Shown: positions 30,024 through 38,141 of the stretch, piece by piece
Layout of the letters: each line of letters opens with the position of its first letter
Position numbering within the stretch: position 1 is the stretch's first letter
Source: Ectothiorhodospiraceae bacterium WFHF3C12
GTDB taxonomy: Bacteria; Pseudomonadota; Gammaproteobacteria; Nitrococcales; Nitrococcaceae
NCBI GenBank assembly: GCA_013519935.1
Contig: JACDUA010000027.1
Coordinates: forward strand, 1 to 51,810
Reading direction: 5' to 3'
Length of the DNA stretch: 51,810 nt
Notes under the pieces: generated by a model
The model's database searches: none
Seen by the model: the letters and a program-made list of their open reading frames with translations, nothing else
Told to the model about the DNA's origin: nothing
Program-made: the position numbers and the translations under genes

Positions 30024-30209
30024 CTACGCGACTTGCTTCTCGCGGCTCGGCTCCAGACCGGTCTTCAGCAGCTCTATGAGCTGGGCATTGAGCGTGCGAT
30101 GCTCCTCTTCGGCCCGCGCGGCGATACGCTCGTGCAGCTCGGGAGAGATCCTCAGGGAGATGCGAACAATGTCGCCGCGGCTGCGGCGCTCCTGCGTGGA
30201 CACGGCCAT
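30024..30209 (-). CDS. Arc-like ribbon-helix-helix regulator (leftward)
   Basis: 61 residues, ATG at 30209. It has the ribbon-helix-helix pattern: strand DIVRISLRISPEL, helix A (HERIAARAEEE) and helix B (RTLNAQLIELLKTGLE). Arc-family proteins bind operators as dimers of dimers through the beta ribbon. It is the first gene of the leftward early operon, directly under a promoter with an operator over its start site, and divergent from a second RHH gene. It may repress its own or the opposite promoter. Confidence 0.88.
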   Translation of the reverse strand: MAVSTQERRSRGDIVRISLRISPELHERIAARAEEEHRTLNAQLIELLKTGLEPSREKQVA

Positions 30210-30223
30210 CTGGAAACCCCTTT

Positions 30224-30302
30224 TGGCATCATTGTGGCGTCACTGTGATGCCACTCTATAGCGGAGCGAATAGTGACGTCAATACGCACCGTGATGACGT
30301 CA
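30224..30302 (-). promoter_or_regulatory. Leftward early promoter with operators
   Basis: Minus-strand -35 TTGACG (30282-30277), 16-base spacer, -10 TATAGA (30260-30255). A 19-base near-palindrome TGGCGTCACTGTGATGCCA (30235-30253) overlaps the expected start of transcription, and an extra half site TGGCATCAT lies at 30224-30232. Two TGACGTCA palindromes (30274-30281 and 30295-30302), 21 bases apart, overlap and flank the -35. The first 19-base site matches one at the rightward promoter. Confidence 0.75.
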
Positions 30303-30387
30303 AACCTCAAGGGGACGCTCGATGGCCTAACGATCCGGGCCGTCAGCACGTGATGCAGTTCACTATTTCGCACCCAAAACCCGGCGC

Positions 30388-30438
30388 TTGCATGAACCAA
30401 GTCGGAGATCTATAGGGAATGGCATCACCGTGATGCCA
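30388..30438 (+). promoter_or_regulatory. Rightward promoter with matching operator
   Basis: -35 TTGCAT (30388-30393), 17-base spacer, -10 TATAGG (30411-30416), then the perfect palindrome TGGCATCACCGTGATGCCA (30420-30438) over the start of transcription, 11 bases before the ATG of the Mnt-like gene. The operator is nearly identical to the one at the leftward promoter. Confidence 0.78.
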
Positions 30439-30449
30439 TAATTCGACGG

Positions 30450-30812
30450 ATGAACGACAAGACCATACAGCGCCTGACCATCCGGATACCGGAGGACCTC
30501 CACGAGAAAGTGGCGAGAGCAGCCGAGGCATCCGGCCGGTCAGTCAATGCGGAAATCATGCTCAGGCTCAAGGACTCTCTTGCGGAGCCTTATACCTATG
30601 CCGGGAAAGCGGGGCCGGCCCTCGTCCGCAAGGACGTGCTGGAATCGGACCACATTCATCCCAGTAACGGCCTGTACCTTAGTGAGGAAGAACATCGGCG
30701 CTTTGACGCGGAGGTGCGGCGGCGCGTCGACCAGGTGCTCGACGAGGAGCTCCCGAAACGAATCCGCGAGGAAGTAGAGCGGGAGATCTCCCGTCGATCG
30801 TCCAGTTCCTAG
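30450..30812 (+). CDS. Mnt/Arc-like ribbon-helix-helix repressor (rightward)
   Basis: 120 residues. The N-terminus is RHH (IQRLTIRIPEDLHEKVARAA, then GRSVNAEIMLRLKDSL), as in Arc/Mnt. The C-terminal half (DAEVRRRVDQVLDEELPKRI) is a long charged helix, probably a coiled coil for tetramerisation. It is divergent from the small Arc-like gene, and both promoters carry the same palindrome. By analogy with P22 immI it is the likely lysogenic repressor, autoregulated through the operator at 30420-30438. It leads an operon with a zinc-ribbon membrane protein and a lipoprotein. Confidence 0.85.
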   Translation: MNDKTIQRLTIRIPEDLHEKVARAAEASGRSVNAEIMLRLKDSLAEPYTYAGKAGPALVRKDVLESDHIHPSNGLYLSEEEHRRFDAEVRRRVDQVLDEELPKRIREEVEREISRRSSSS

Positions 30813-30828
30813 AGAATTGGAGGGAGCC

Positions 30829-31113
30829 ATGGCACTGATCCACTGCGGCGAATGCGACAAGAAGATCTCTGACATGGCCGAGGCCTGCCCCAAGTGCGGC
30901 GCACCCGTACCCGGATCGGCACCGGCAGCAACCCGCCAGGACCGTAAAACCAGCACCGTCATGCGCGCCGGCGCCAAGTGGGAGGCCGGCGGTTTCGTGC
31001 TAATCGTCGTCGGTATGATTCTGGCCATGGCCGCCGACGGCCCCGCAGGCAGTGCCGGAGGCTGGATGGCATTCGCGGGTATCCTGGCCTTCTTGGCCGG
31101 GCGGTTTATGTGA
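30829..31113 (+). CDS. Zinc-ribbon membrane protein
   Basis: 94 residues from the ATG at 30829 with GGAGGG upstream (an ATG four codons earlier is less likely). It has a zinc ribbon (IHCGECDKKISDMAEACPKC, four Cys) followed by a low-complexity linker and two hydrophobic segments (GFVLIVVGMILAMAA and WMAFAGILAFLAG). The architecture suggests a cytoplasmic zinc ribbon tethered to the inner membrane. It is expressed rightward with the repressor, so probably in the lysogen. Confidence 0.75.
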   Translation: MALIHCGECDKKISDMAEACPKCGAPVPGSAPAATRQDRKTSTVMRAGAKWEAGGFVLIVVGMILAMAADGPAGSAGGWMAFAGILAFLAGRFM

Positions 31114-31123
31114 TGGGGTGAGC

Positions 31124-31354
31124 ATGCGACAGGTCTTCACTATAGCCACGGCCGCACTCCTTCTCACCAGCTGTGCGACCGTCGACTATGCCAACAGCCA
31201 GGGCGGGCGGATTCGCAATTCCGGCCCCATGAGCGAGAGCGCTCTTCAGGAGATGGCGCAACGTGAGTGCGCCCGCTTTGGCAAGACGGCGGTGCTCACT
31301 CAGTCTGGTATGGATAACAACGGCACCTATCAGCGGTTCGACTGCCGGGAATAG
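31124..31354 (+). CDS. Small lipoprotein of the lysogenic operon
   Basis: 76 residues with a lipoprotein signal peptide: MRQVFTIATAALLLTSC, cleaved before the Cys in the lipobox LLTSC. The mature part is short and hydrophilic with a second Cys pair (RECARFG, FDCRE) that may form a disulphide. RBS GGGGTGAG. It is the last gene of the rightward operon and its stop abuts the stop of a late tail gene on the other strand with no gap. A superinfection-exclusion or lysogenic-conversion role is plausible but inferred. Confidence 0.78.
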   Translation: MRQVFTIATAALLLTSCATVDYANSQGGRIRNSGPMSESALQEMAQRECARFGKTAVLTQSGMDNNGTYQRFDCRE

Positions 31355-32095
31355 CTATGCCTTGTACAGCCGGATGTTGTCCACGGAGTTGTCGAAAGGC
31401 TCTTCAGGGTTCCAGCCCCGGCTCGTGGTCCCGAAAGAGGTCACTCGGAAGTCTCGGATGTTCGCGGAGGCGATCATCGGCAGTCCGGTCTCCGTGCCAC
31501 CCAGACCGTCGGAACCGCCGTCATCCAGGAAAACCTCAAGGTCAAACGTGCCGTTAGCCCAGTCGAAGATGAACTTGACGCGGGTCCACGTGCCATTGGT
31601 GCCCTGATTCCCGTCGGGCGCGCCGTTGAACCGATGCCACCCGTTGCCATCATGGACTTCCCAGGCCGAGTTGCTGCTCGCGAAACCGCAGACCTCATTG
31701 CCCGCAGCATCCATCACACGAAACCCACACCCATTCGAGGCGCTCTTACCCAGATAGTAAAACTCGACGTAATCCAGCTGGACGCCGTTTGAGAGCGCTG
31801 AAGGCGCCAGTATGCAGGGGTCAAGCCCCGTGTTGTTCTCCGTGATGGCCAGTCCGTAGGTCCCGGCATACACGCGATCCTGCACCGTGTCTATGTAGAT
31901 CTCCGGGCTGCTTTCCACCGTCCAATCGGTGCTGAACGCGCCGCTTTCAAAGCCTTCGAAATAATCCACGCTCGCGCCGCCACCACCGGTACCGCCGGGG
32001 TTGTTGCCAGCCCGCAGCACGGCAGTGCCGACCAGCGAGCAAAGCAATGCCTCGGCGGGGTCAGACAGCCGAAACGGCGTATGTCGAAGCCTCAT
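31355..32095 (-). CDS. Phage tail-associated protein, LamG-like
   Basis: 246 residues and the last gene of the late operon. After an N-terminal tail-like stretch (residues 1-40 with GGTGGGG linker) comes a beta-rich domain (SVDYFEGFESGAFSTDWTVE, AGTYGLAITENNTG, WTRVKFIFDWANGTFDLEVF) with the layout of concanavalin-like/LamG lectin domains. It may be a receptor-binding or decorating tail component. It overlaps the fibre gene upstream by four bases. The N-terminus (RLRHTPFRLSDPAEALLC) is not recognised. Confidence 0.7.
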   Translation of the reverse strand: MRLRHTPFRLSDPAEALLCSLVGTAVLRAGNNPGGTGGGGASVDYFEGFESGAFSTDWTVESSPEIYIDTVQDRVYAGTYGLAITENNTGLDPCILAPSALSNGVQLDYVEFYYLGKSASNGCGFRVMDAAGNEVCGFASSNSAWEVHDGNGWHRFNGAPDGNQGTNGTWTRVKFIFDWANGTFDLEVFLDDGGSDGLGGTETGLPMIASANIRDFRVTSFGTTSRGWNPEEPFDNSVDNIRLYKA

Positions 32096-33612
32096 TGCAT
32101 ATCCTGCCCTGCCGTGAAGGCGAACCAGGTCGTGCCGCCGTCCCGGGTGAACAGCGTGACGATGTCCACTGAATTGGCGGTGCCCGTCAGGGTCGGCGCC
32201 GCGCCGCCTGCCCAGGCAATACTGGATGGCCAGGTGATCGACCGGCCGCCCGTCCCGTCCTGGACAAGTACCAACGTCAGGCTGCTCGCCTGACCTGAAG
32301 GCGCCGGGTTGTTGAGGTTTAGGGTGGTCACGTCCTGGTCCAGCGTCACCTCAGCCACGCTGCCCGCCGAGACGTCCACATCCAGCGTGCCGGCCGCGGG
32401 CGCGGGCGTGGGGCTGGTCTCCGAGTGATCCCGCAACTGCGGCGCCGTCACTGGCTGGCGGTTGCACGGCAGCGCGGCCGTCAGGCCCGCGTAGAAGACC
32501 TGGCCGCCGACCATCAGCGCTCGCTTGTCCGTACTAGCCGTCTGCGAGCCCGAGCTGGTGGCCACCTCCCGAATCGGTATGCGCCCGTCGGTAAATCCGG
32601 TCTGGTTGACCGACACGCTGCCCGTCGCGTCCACCTCGACGTAGTTGGTGGCATTGTCGGCCAGGGTGACCGTGCCCGCGGGCACATCGACGATGCCGGC
32701 ATCCGATCGTACGCTCCCGGCCTGGTAGCCCCAGGTCAGGCCCGAGGTGGTCCCACCATCCTCGTCGAACGCAGTGAACGAGCCACCGCCCCCGGTCACG
32801 TCAGCCAGCATGGCCACAGTGCCGCTCTTGTTGGGCCAGGTCACGGTTCTCGTGGTGGCAGTGGTGAACCCACCCAGCTCAAAAGCCAGTCGCTTCGTGT
32901 CGTCATCGCTGTCGGCGAACAGCGCCTGGTTGTCCAGCAGGGGCAGGCTGGTACCACCGCCACCAGCGCTACCGCCGCCACCGACGGCCACCCAGTTGGC
33001 CGCCCCGTCGGAGACGATCAGGGTGCCGTCTCCCTGAGCCGCGATCTGCGTGCTGGATTGCCACCGCACCGTGTCGCTCCCGTCGGGACTGACGGTGACG
33101 GCATTGCCGTCGGAGCTCGCTTTGACGATGGCCACCGTCAATCCGCCTCGGCTTGAGGCAGCCGGCAGGGATACCGTTACGGGGCCGCCGCTGGTATCGA
33201 CCAACAGCACATGGCCCTCATCAGCGGTCTGGACGGTGTAGTTGGCTGAGACGCTCCTGGTCGGCAGGCGCGGGCGTGCCAGATCTTCCACCCAGCCCTG
33301 TCCGGTCACGTAGCGCACCGGGCGTGCCTCATCCACCACCCAGACGGACAGGCCCGGAATCGGCGGATAGAAGTGCCATGCACCACCATAGAAGTGGGCG
33401 ATCTCGTCGTCATGCCCGCTCCACGCCGCGCCGGATGCGCCGCCGGGCACGATGTAGACATCCCCGGAAGACGGAGAGCCCGGCTCGGGCGCCGCGCGAC
33501 TGGCTACGCGGGCCAGCAGTGCCTCCAACTGACGCAGCGCCTCGTTGTGTGTCACGTGTTTCGAGGCCTGAGACTCCTGGATCTCAGGCAGCGCGAAAAT
33601 GTCCGTGGTCAT
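32092..33612 (-). CDS. Tail fibre protein with DUF2793-like N-terminus
   Basis: 506 residues. The N-terminus (IFALPEIQESQASKHVTHNE, GAAWSGHDDEIAHFYGGAWH) matches DUF2793 of phage and gene-transfer-agent tail fibres. The body is a series of short beta repeats with glycine-rich linkers (VAVGGGGSAGGGG, ADVTGGGGSFTAF), usual for trimeric fibres. Near residues 395-500 there is another strand-rich head-like domain. It should bind the host surface. ATGA-type overlap with the downstream LamG-like gene. Confidence 0.8.
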   Translation of the reverse strand: MTTDIFALPEIQESQASKHVTHNEALRQLEALLARVASRAAPEPGSPSSGDVYIVPGGASGAAWSGHDDEIAHFYGGAWHFYPPIPGLSVWVVDEARPVRYVTGQGWVEDLARPRLPTRSVSANYTVQTADEGHVLLVDTSGGPVTVSLPAASSRGGLTVAIVKASSDGNAVTVSPDGSDTVRWQSSTQIAAQGDGTLIVSDGAANWVAVGGGGSAGGGGTSLPLLDNQALFADSDDDTKRLAFELGGFTTATTRTVTWPNKSGTVAMLADVTGGGGSFTAFDEDGGTTSGLTWGYQAGSVRSDAGIVDVPAGTVTLADNATNYVEVDATGSVSVNQTGFTDGRIPIREVATSSGSQTASTDKRALMVGGQVFYAGLTAALPCNRQPVTAPQLRDHSETSPTPAPAAGTLDVDVSAGSVAEVTLDQDVTTLNLNNPAPSGQASSLTLVLVQDGTGGRSITWPSSIAWAGGAAPTLTGTANSVDIVTLFTRDGGTTWFAFTAGQDMQ

Positions 33613-36600
33613 AGCGTTGCCGCTCCTGGGTACCCCCGCCCCACCAGGGCGGAGAGTTGGTAGACCTTGACGTCCACGCTCGATTGGACGCCGCCGAAAT
33701 CGCTCGCCTGGTCAGCGGCCGTGTAGACCGCCGCCGCGGTGTTGAGCCCTGACAGAGTCCTCACAACCGCGCCGCCGCTATCCAGCACATCCACCTCATA
33801 CGCCTCGCCCTCCTCTCCGAGCGGGACGTCGACGTTATCGCGCCATTCCCCGGCAATGCGGGTGCGGCGTATCCACTCGATGTTCAGATTGCCGGTGCCG
33901 TCGCGCCTGCCGCGGATGTGCACCGGCGAAAGCGGCATGAGGCTTACGCCCTGGTAGATGAACTCTTGAGCCGTCGCGTTGGTGAGGCGGTTCCCGAAGC
34001 TGACCGCCTTGTACAGCCGCGTCAGTCCAATCGCGTCCACGGCGTAGGGGGACCGTCTGATGGCCCCGTCGTCGGTCAAAAGCACCACTCGCGCACCGGC
34101 CTCATGCAGCCCTGTCGCCCACTCCGTCCCTAGCCGGCCCCGAACAAGGGTGTCTATCGTGTAGGAGCCGTCGCTTTCCAGCGTCGCGTTCACAAACTGG
34201 AGGAGCTCCCAGCCGTCCGTGACCTCCATCGCGAGAACGTTGGCACCATTGAGCACATCGCTCTCGGTCGCGCTCGAGAGTGACCCGCTTGCAAGGGTGA
34301 TATTGACGCTGTTACCCCGGTCCCAGATCCCGGCATCCGCATCGCCCAACGCGTTCGTGGTGCGTCCTATGACCGCCGCCGCGGTCAATACGGGTTCGAT
34401 GGTCCTGTAGGTGCTCCCGGAATCCGCGCTGCGATGCAAGCTGGCTCCGCGCCAGCCGCTCAGGTACCCAGTCGCGGCGACATAGAACCCAGGCGAATTG
34501 TCGACATCGCGAAGTGCGGGCAGATCCATCAGCACGGCTTCGGTAGGTCCAACCAGCCCCACATCGGTGTCAGGCTTGGTCCCGGTATCACCCGTCGCCT
34601 CCGATTCATACAATCCGGGACCGTCGGCGATCACGGTCAGGACACGCAGCCCGGGCTGTCCGTCGTCGATCTCGGCGATACGCCCCTGGACCGAAACGCC
34701 CTCAGCATCCGCGGCGACCACGTCGCCGGGCATGAGGCGTGCCAGACGCAACGACGTCGACAATCGGTATTGCGTGCGAGAGGCCCATCGCTCTTTTAGC
34801 AGCACGTCGGCCAGCTGCGCGGCCTCGTCGGCCGTCATCACGATCATCAGGTCGGCTGACTGCTCGTCGACGGCCTCGGTCGTGACGCGGGAGGCATACT
34901 GGTATCCCTTTTCGTAGTCACGATCGATGTCCTGGTAGCGCACGCCGATCGTTCTGGGCAGGGCCATCTCCAACTCACGGCTTTCCTCGATCGCACCCGG
35001 CGCTTCCTGCCCCGTCTCCCTTGCCGCCAGATCCGCAGCGGTCAACGTCGCCACGGACGCTCCGCCTCGTGGCCGGAAGTGCACGCAATAACCTTCCTCG
35101 ACAACATCGAACTGCCCGAACGCCCGCAAGGGCTCGATGGCCGACTGCACGGGCCCGACGTTCGTTACCACGTAACCACGCACGTCGCCGCTGATCGCGG
35201 AGACGTCGTAATCGACAGCACTCAATCGTGCACGCTCACACAGGGCCGAGAGCACATCGGCAAGCGGGACGGGCGTGATCTGCGCGGCGGGGCTCATGCT
35301 GTAGACCTCGGTCTCGCTGGCACTCGTGCTGATGAACAGCCCCTGCCCGAGGAACGTTGCACCGTCCTTACCCGGCCACGCGCCCAGAATCGTGTCATCC
35401 TCGATCCGGATCACGACCGAACCCTCGTTCTTGGTGGTGCCGATGAAAAGCCCGGCGTAGACCGCAAATGGCTTCCCGCCCTGGGTCACATCCCGCTGCG
35501 TGTACCACTGCCTGGAGGAGATCTCGTTCAGATCCTGGTCCATCTCCACGAGGTACCAGTCGTTGGTATCCGGATCGATCCCCCAGACCCAAAGGTGGCC
35601 GTCCGTGCCCGGCGTCAGATAGACACTCCCGCCCCACAACCACGCGGCATTGATGTCCTCCGGCACTGGCAGCACATCGTTGGCCAAGCCTGACGACGGA
35701 AGGCCCTGCTCGATTCTCTCCTGATTTCTGATCGCAAATTTCGCGACCATCCACCGCGCGAGGTCCGGGTCATAAACCGTGTAGTAGAGGTATCGGCCCA
35801 TCAACACGGGAGCCGCCTTCGATATGTCACCGTCGTCCGGCAGGAAGTGACTGAGCTGCAGCGTGCCGTTCACGGCCCAGTATGCGCGGCCGCTATAGCC
35901 TGCAATCGCGAAATGAGGGCTGTTGACGCACATCCGCAGGGGGGAGGCGCCCGCGGTATCCAAAGTGCCCTGCCGTCGGCTCTGCAGCTGATTGCCATCC
36001 GCGTCGAAAAGAGTGAGATGCCGCTCCCCTGACTGATCGAACGATTGGGTATGCAGAACGCCTTCGGTGATCGACACCGAGGGCCAATTCCCCTTCTCAC
36101 CCTCGGAGGGCATCGGTTCAGCCCAGGTCGATACCAGCGTCGGGATGTCCGCGATGGAGCTCGCCGTTTCAACCGTGATGTTCGGGATACGGTTGCCCCA
36201 CTTCGCAAGGGGCATATCCTCTATCACGAGGTAGGCCAAGCCTCTATACGCCGGCGTGTCCGCTTCTCCTTTCTCGGCCTCTATGCGTGGATCGGCCCCC
36301 TGATCTTCGGTACCGGTATAGACCTTGATGCTCCACTCGTTTCGCGATTGGCGGAGGAGTGAGTTGATGGCATCTCCGAATTCGGGGTTCGTGCCGATGG
36401 TATTCCCGAATATGGCAGCGCCTGCGAGCAGATTATTGGCGGATGCCTCGTCGGACCCGTCGTACACCAGGACTGAATCCGCCCAGATGCGACGCACGCC
36501 AGCGATGGGCCCCTCGCACAGGCCCACTGCGAAGGTGGCGCTATATTGGTACGTCGTCTGCGTATGCGTCGGACCGAGCCCGCCCTTACCCTGCTCCTGC

Positions 36601-36884
36601 TCAACCGCGGTCTCCTTGATCCGATTCCCTTCCAGCCAGATGACGTTGCCACCGATGCGGGACGGCGCAAGCACCTCCGGTATCGGACGGCCGTAGGTCG
36701 AGCCCTGAACCTGCAAACGCTCGACTCGTCTACCTTCCGTCTCCGTGTCCTCTGCGGCGACATAACCGCCTAGCGCGGCACCAATGCTGTAGCCATAGGC
36801 CGCCCCAGTGGGACCACCAATCCACCAACCAATAATGCCGCCGACAACACCACCAACGATGCTCCCGGTGGTCGAATCACTCAT
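33609..36884 (-). CDS. Tail tip/hub protein (Phage-tail_3 type)
   Basis: 1091 residues. A glycine-zipper N-terminus (GSIVGGVVGGIIGWWIGG) is followed by a conserved tail-tip region (STYGRPIPEVLAPSRIGGNV, YQYSATFAVGLCEGPIAGVR). Near 570-740 the Phage-tail_3 domain (VPLADVLSALCERARLSAVD) occurs. In between, about residues 260-540 hold repeated Trp/Gly/Tyr-rich strands (WGGSVYLTPGTDGHLWVWGI) like a beta-propeller insertion. This corresponds to the baseplate hub of GTA-like and lambda-like tails (J-like). It overlaps the fibre gene by four bases and the NlpC/P60 gene by eight. Confidence 0.85.
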   Translation of the reverse strand: MSDSTTGSIVGGVVGGIIGWWIGGPTGAAYGYSIGAALGGYVAAEDTETEGRRVERLQVQGSTYGRPIPEVLAPSRIGGNVIWLEGNRIKETAVEQEQGKGGLGPTHTQTTYQYSATFAVGLCEGPIAGVRRIWADSVLVYDGSDEASANNLLAGAAIFGNTIGTNPEFGDAINSLLRQSRNEWSIKVYTGTEDQGADPRIEAEKGEADTPAYRGLAYLVIEDMPLAKWGNRIPNITVETASSIADIPTLVSTWAEPMPSEGEKGNWPSVSITEGVLHTQSFDQSGERHLTLFDADGNQLQSRRQGTLDTAGASPLRMCVNSPHFAIAGYSGRAYWAVNGTLQLSHFLPDDGDISKAAPVLMGRYLYYTVYDPDLARWMVAKFAIRNQERIEQGLPSSGLANDVLPVPEDINAAWLWGGSVYLTPGTDGHLWVWGIDPDTNDWYLVEMDQDLNEISSRQWYTQRDVTQGGKPFAVYAGLFIGTTKNEGSVVIRIEDDTILGAWPGKDGATFLGQGLFISTSASETEVYSMSPAAQITPVPLADVLSALCERARLSAVDYDVSAISGDVRGYVVTNVGPVQSAIEPLRAFGQFDVVEEGYCVHFRPRGGASVATLTAADLAARETGQEAPGAIEESRELEMALPRTIGVRYQDIDRDYEKGYQYASRVTTEAVDEQSADLMIVMTADEAAQLADVLLKERWASRTQYRLSTSLRLARLMPGDVVAADAEGVSVQGRIAEIDDGQPGLRVLTVIADGPGLYESEATGDTGTKPDTDVGLVGPTEAVLMDLPALRDVDNSPGFYVAATGYLSGWRGASLHRSADSGSTYRTIEPVLTAAAVIGRTTNALGDADAGIWDRGNSVNITLASGSLSSATESDVLNGANVLAMEVTDGWELLQFVNATLESDGSYTIDTLVRGRLGTEWATGLHEAGARVVLLTDDGAIRRSPYAVDAIGLTRLYKAVSFGNRLTNATAQEFIYQGVSLMPLSPVHIRGRRDGTGNLNIEWIRRTRIAGEWRDNVDVPLGEEGEAYEVDVLDSGGAVVRTLSGLNTAAAVYTAADQASDFGGVQSSVDVKVYQLSALVGRGYPGAATL

Positions 36885-37296
36885 GGCTCACCCCGGGGTG
36901 TCGCCAGACCGAGACCACCCGGCCCATCCAGGTCGCATCCATGCGGTGCTCCACCACACGCCCGACCTGGGCATAGGCGTGGATAACGGAGCGCCCCGTG
37001 TACAGGGCCAGGTGCTGCGGCTCATCGAAGTGCATCCACAGCACATCGGCCGGCAGCCAGGAGGCACGCTTCGGCACCCGTTCAGTGTGCTCGCGCAGGG
37101 CGTCGAGCATGTCGGCCGGAATGGGCTGGCGTGGGTAGTTGGTGCGATCTCGGATGGGCACACCGGCGGCCTGGAACGCACAGGCCAGCAAGCCCACGCA
37201 GTCCAGCCCCACGCCCGGCTGACGGCCCTGGTGGTGGAAGGGCGTGTCCTTGTAGCTCCGGGCGAGCTCGATGACCCCCTGCGCCGGTACCATCAC
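36877..37296 (-). CDS. NlpC/P60-family tail peptidase
   Basis: 139 residues. The NlpC/P60 cysteine peptidase core is visible: catalytic Cys in GVGLDCVGLLACAFQ, His in DEPQHLALYTGRSVIH. Tail-tip NlpC/P60 enzymes cleave peptidoglycan peptide crosslinks locally during DNA injection (GTA g14 type). It lies between the DUF2163 gene and the hub gene as in gene-transfer agents and many siphophages. Confidence 0.9.
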   Translation of the reverse strand: MMVPAQGVIELARSYKDTPFHHQGRQPGVGLDCVGLLACAFQAAGVPIRDRTNYPRQPIPADMLDALREHTERVPKRASWLPADVLWMHFDEPQHLALYTGRSVIHAYAQVGRVVEHRMDATWMGRVVSVWRHPGVSHE

Positions 37297-38141
37297 TGCC
37301 CCCCGAATCTGTTCACGACGTCACGGCCCGGCAGATGCGGGAAGCCGCGGAAGTTCACCACGTTGTCGTACTTGTCCCGGCAGTCCTGCAGCCGCTTACG
37401 GCAGCCCGGAGTGGCGGTGTAGGTGTCACCCACCGCGAGCTCGTAGGGGAACACCGTCCAGAGCGTGAACTTCCCGGCACTGAACGACTCTACCTCGCGG
37501 CTGATGCCGGCGTTGCCGCCGGAGGTCATGGTGATCAGCCCGCCGCCGAACCAGTCGTCCGCCTCGGCCCGGGTGCTGTCGGTGAACGTGCGCCGGTCGG
37601 CGATGGCCTGCACGCTGCCGCTGACGGTCAGCGGCGCCAGGTCCACTTTGCAGCGGCTGTCGCCCAGGTCGGCGTCGCAGGTGGGCCCGAACACGCGGCC
37701 GCGTGACTGCTGGAAGAACGAGCTCAGCGAGCGGAACTCGGTCATGTACCGGCCGTCACGCAGCTCCGCCTTGCCCCAGATGCCCTTGGCCAGGGGCTCG
37801 TCGTCCTCGCGGGGGTCGTCCCACAACGTGCGGAACAGGTAGATCTCGGCGAAGTCGAACAGCCCGGCGGCGATGTCGCCGCGGCTGAAGCCGCTGGCCG
37901 TCAGCGCTCCCTCCAGGTCGAAGTTGTCCGGGTCCACCCCGTCGCCGTGGCGGATGGCCGTGATGTCCGCTCCGCCCTGGTCCGGCACGTACACCGCGCC
38001 GGTATCCAGCATCTCCAGCTCGCGGTCGTGGCTGGTGAACCGGTGCACCGTGCCGTCCCGGCGCTCGATGCGCACGCAGTAGGCGAGCGTGGTCACGCCG
38101 GCGTCCAGGGCGGCCTGGTACTCGGGGCGGAGCTGCTTCAT
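37293..38141 (-). CDS. DUF2163-family tail-tip protein
   Basis: 282 residues. The N-terminal DUF2163 region (VTTLAYCVRIERRDGTVHRF, TSHDRELEMLDTG) and the C-terminal BR0599-like region with cysteines (GPTCDADLGDSRCKVDLAPL, GCRKRLQDCRDKYDNVVNFRG, the last split here as GCRKRLQDC and NFRGFPHLPG) are both present. This is the GTA g13-type hub component. ATGA-type overlaps with neighbours. Confidence 0.87.
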   Translation of the reverse strand: MKQLRPEYQAALDAGVTTLAYCVRIERRDGTVHRFTSHDRELEMLDTGAVYVPDQGGADITAIRHGDGVDPDNFDLEGALTASGFSRGDIAAGLFDFAEIYLFRTLWDDPREDDEPLAKGIWGKAELRDGRYMTEFRSLSSFFQQSRGRVFGPTCDADLGDSRCKVDLAPLTVSGSVQAIADRRTFTDSTRAEADDWFGGGLITMTSGGNAGISREVESFSAGKFTLWTVFPYELAVGDTYTATPGCRKRLQDCRDKYDNVVNFRGFPHLPGRDVVNRFGGQ

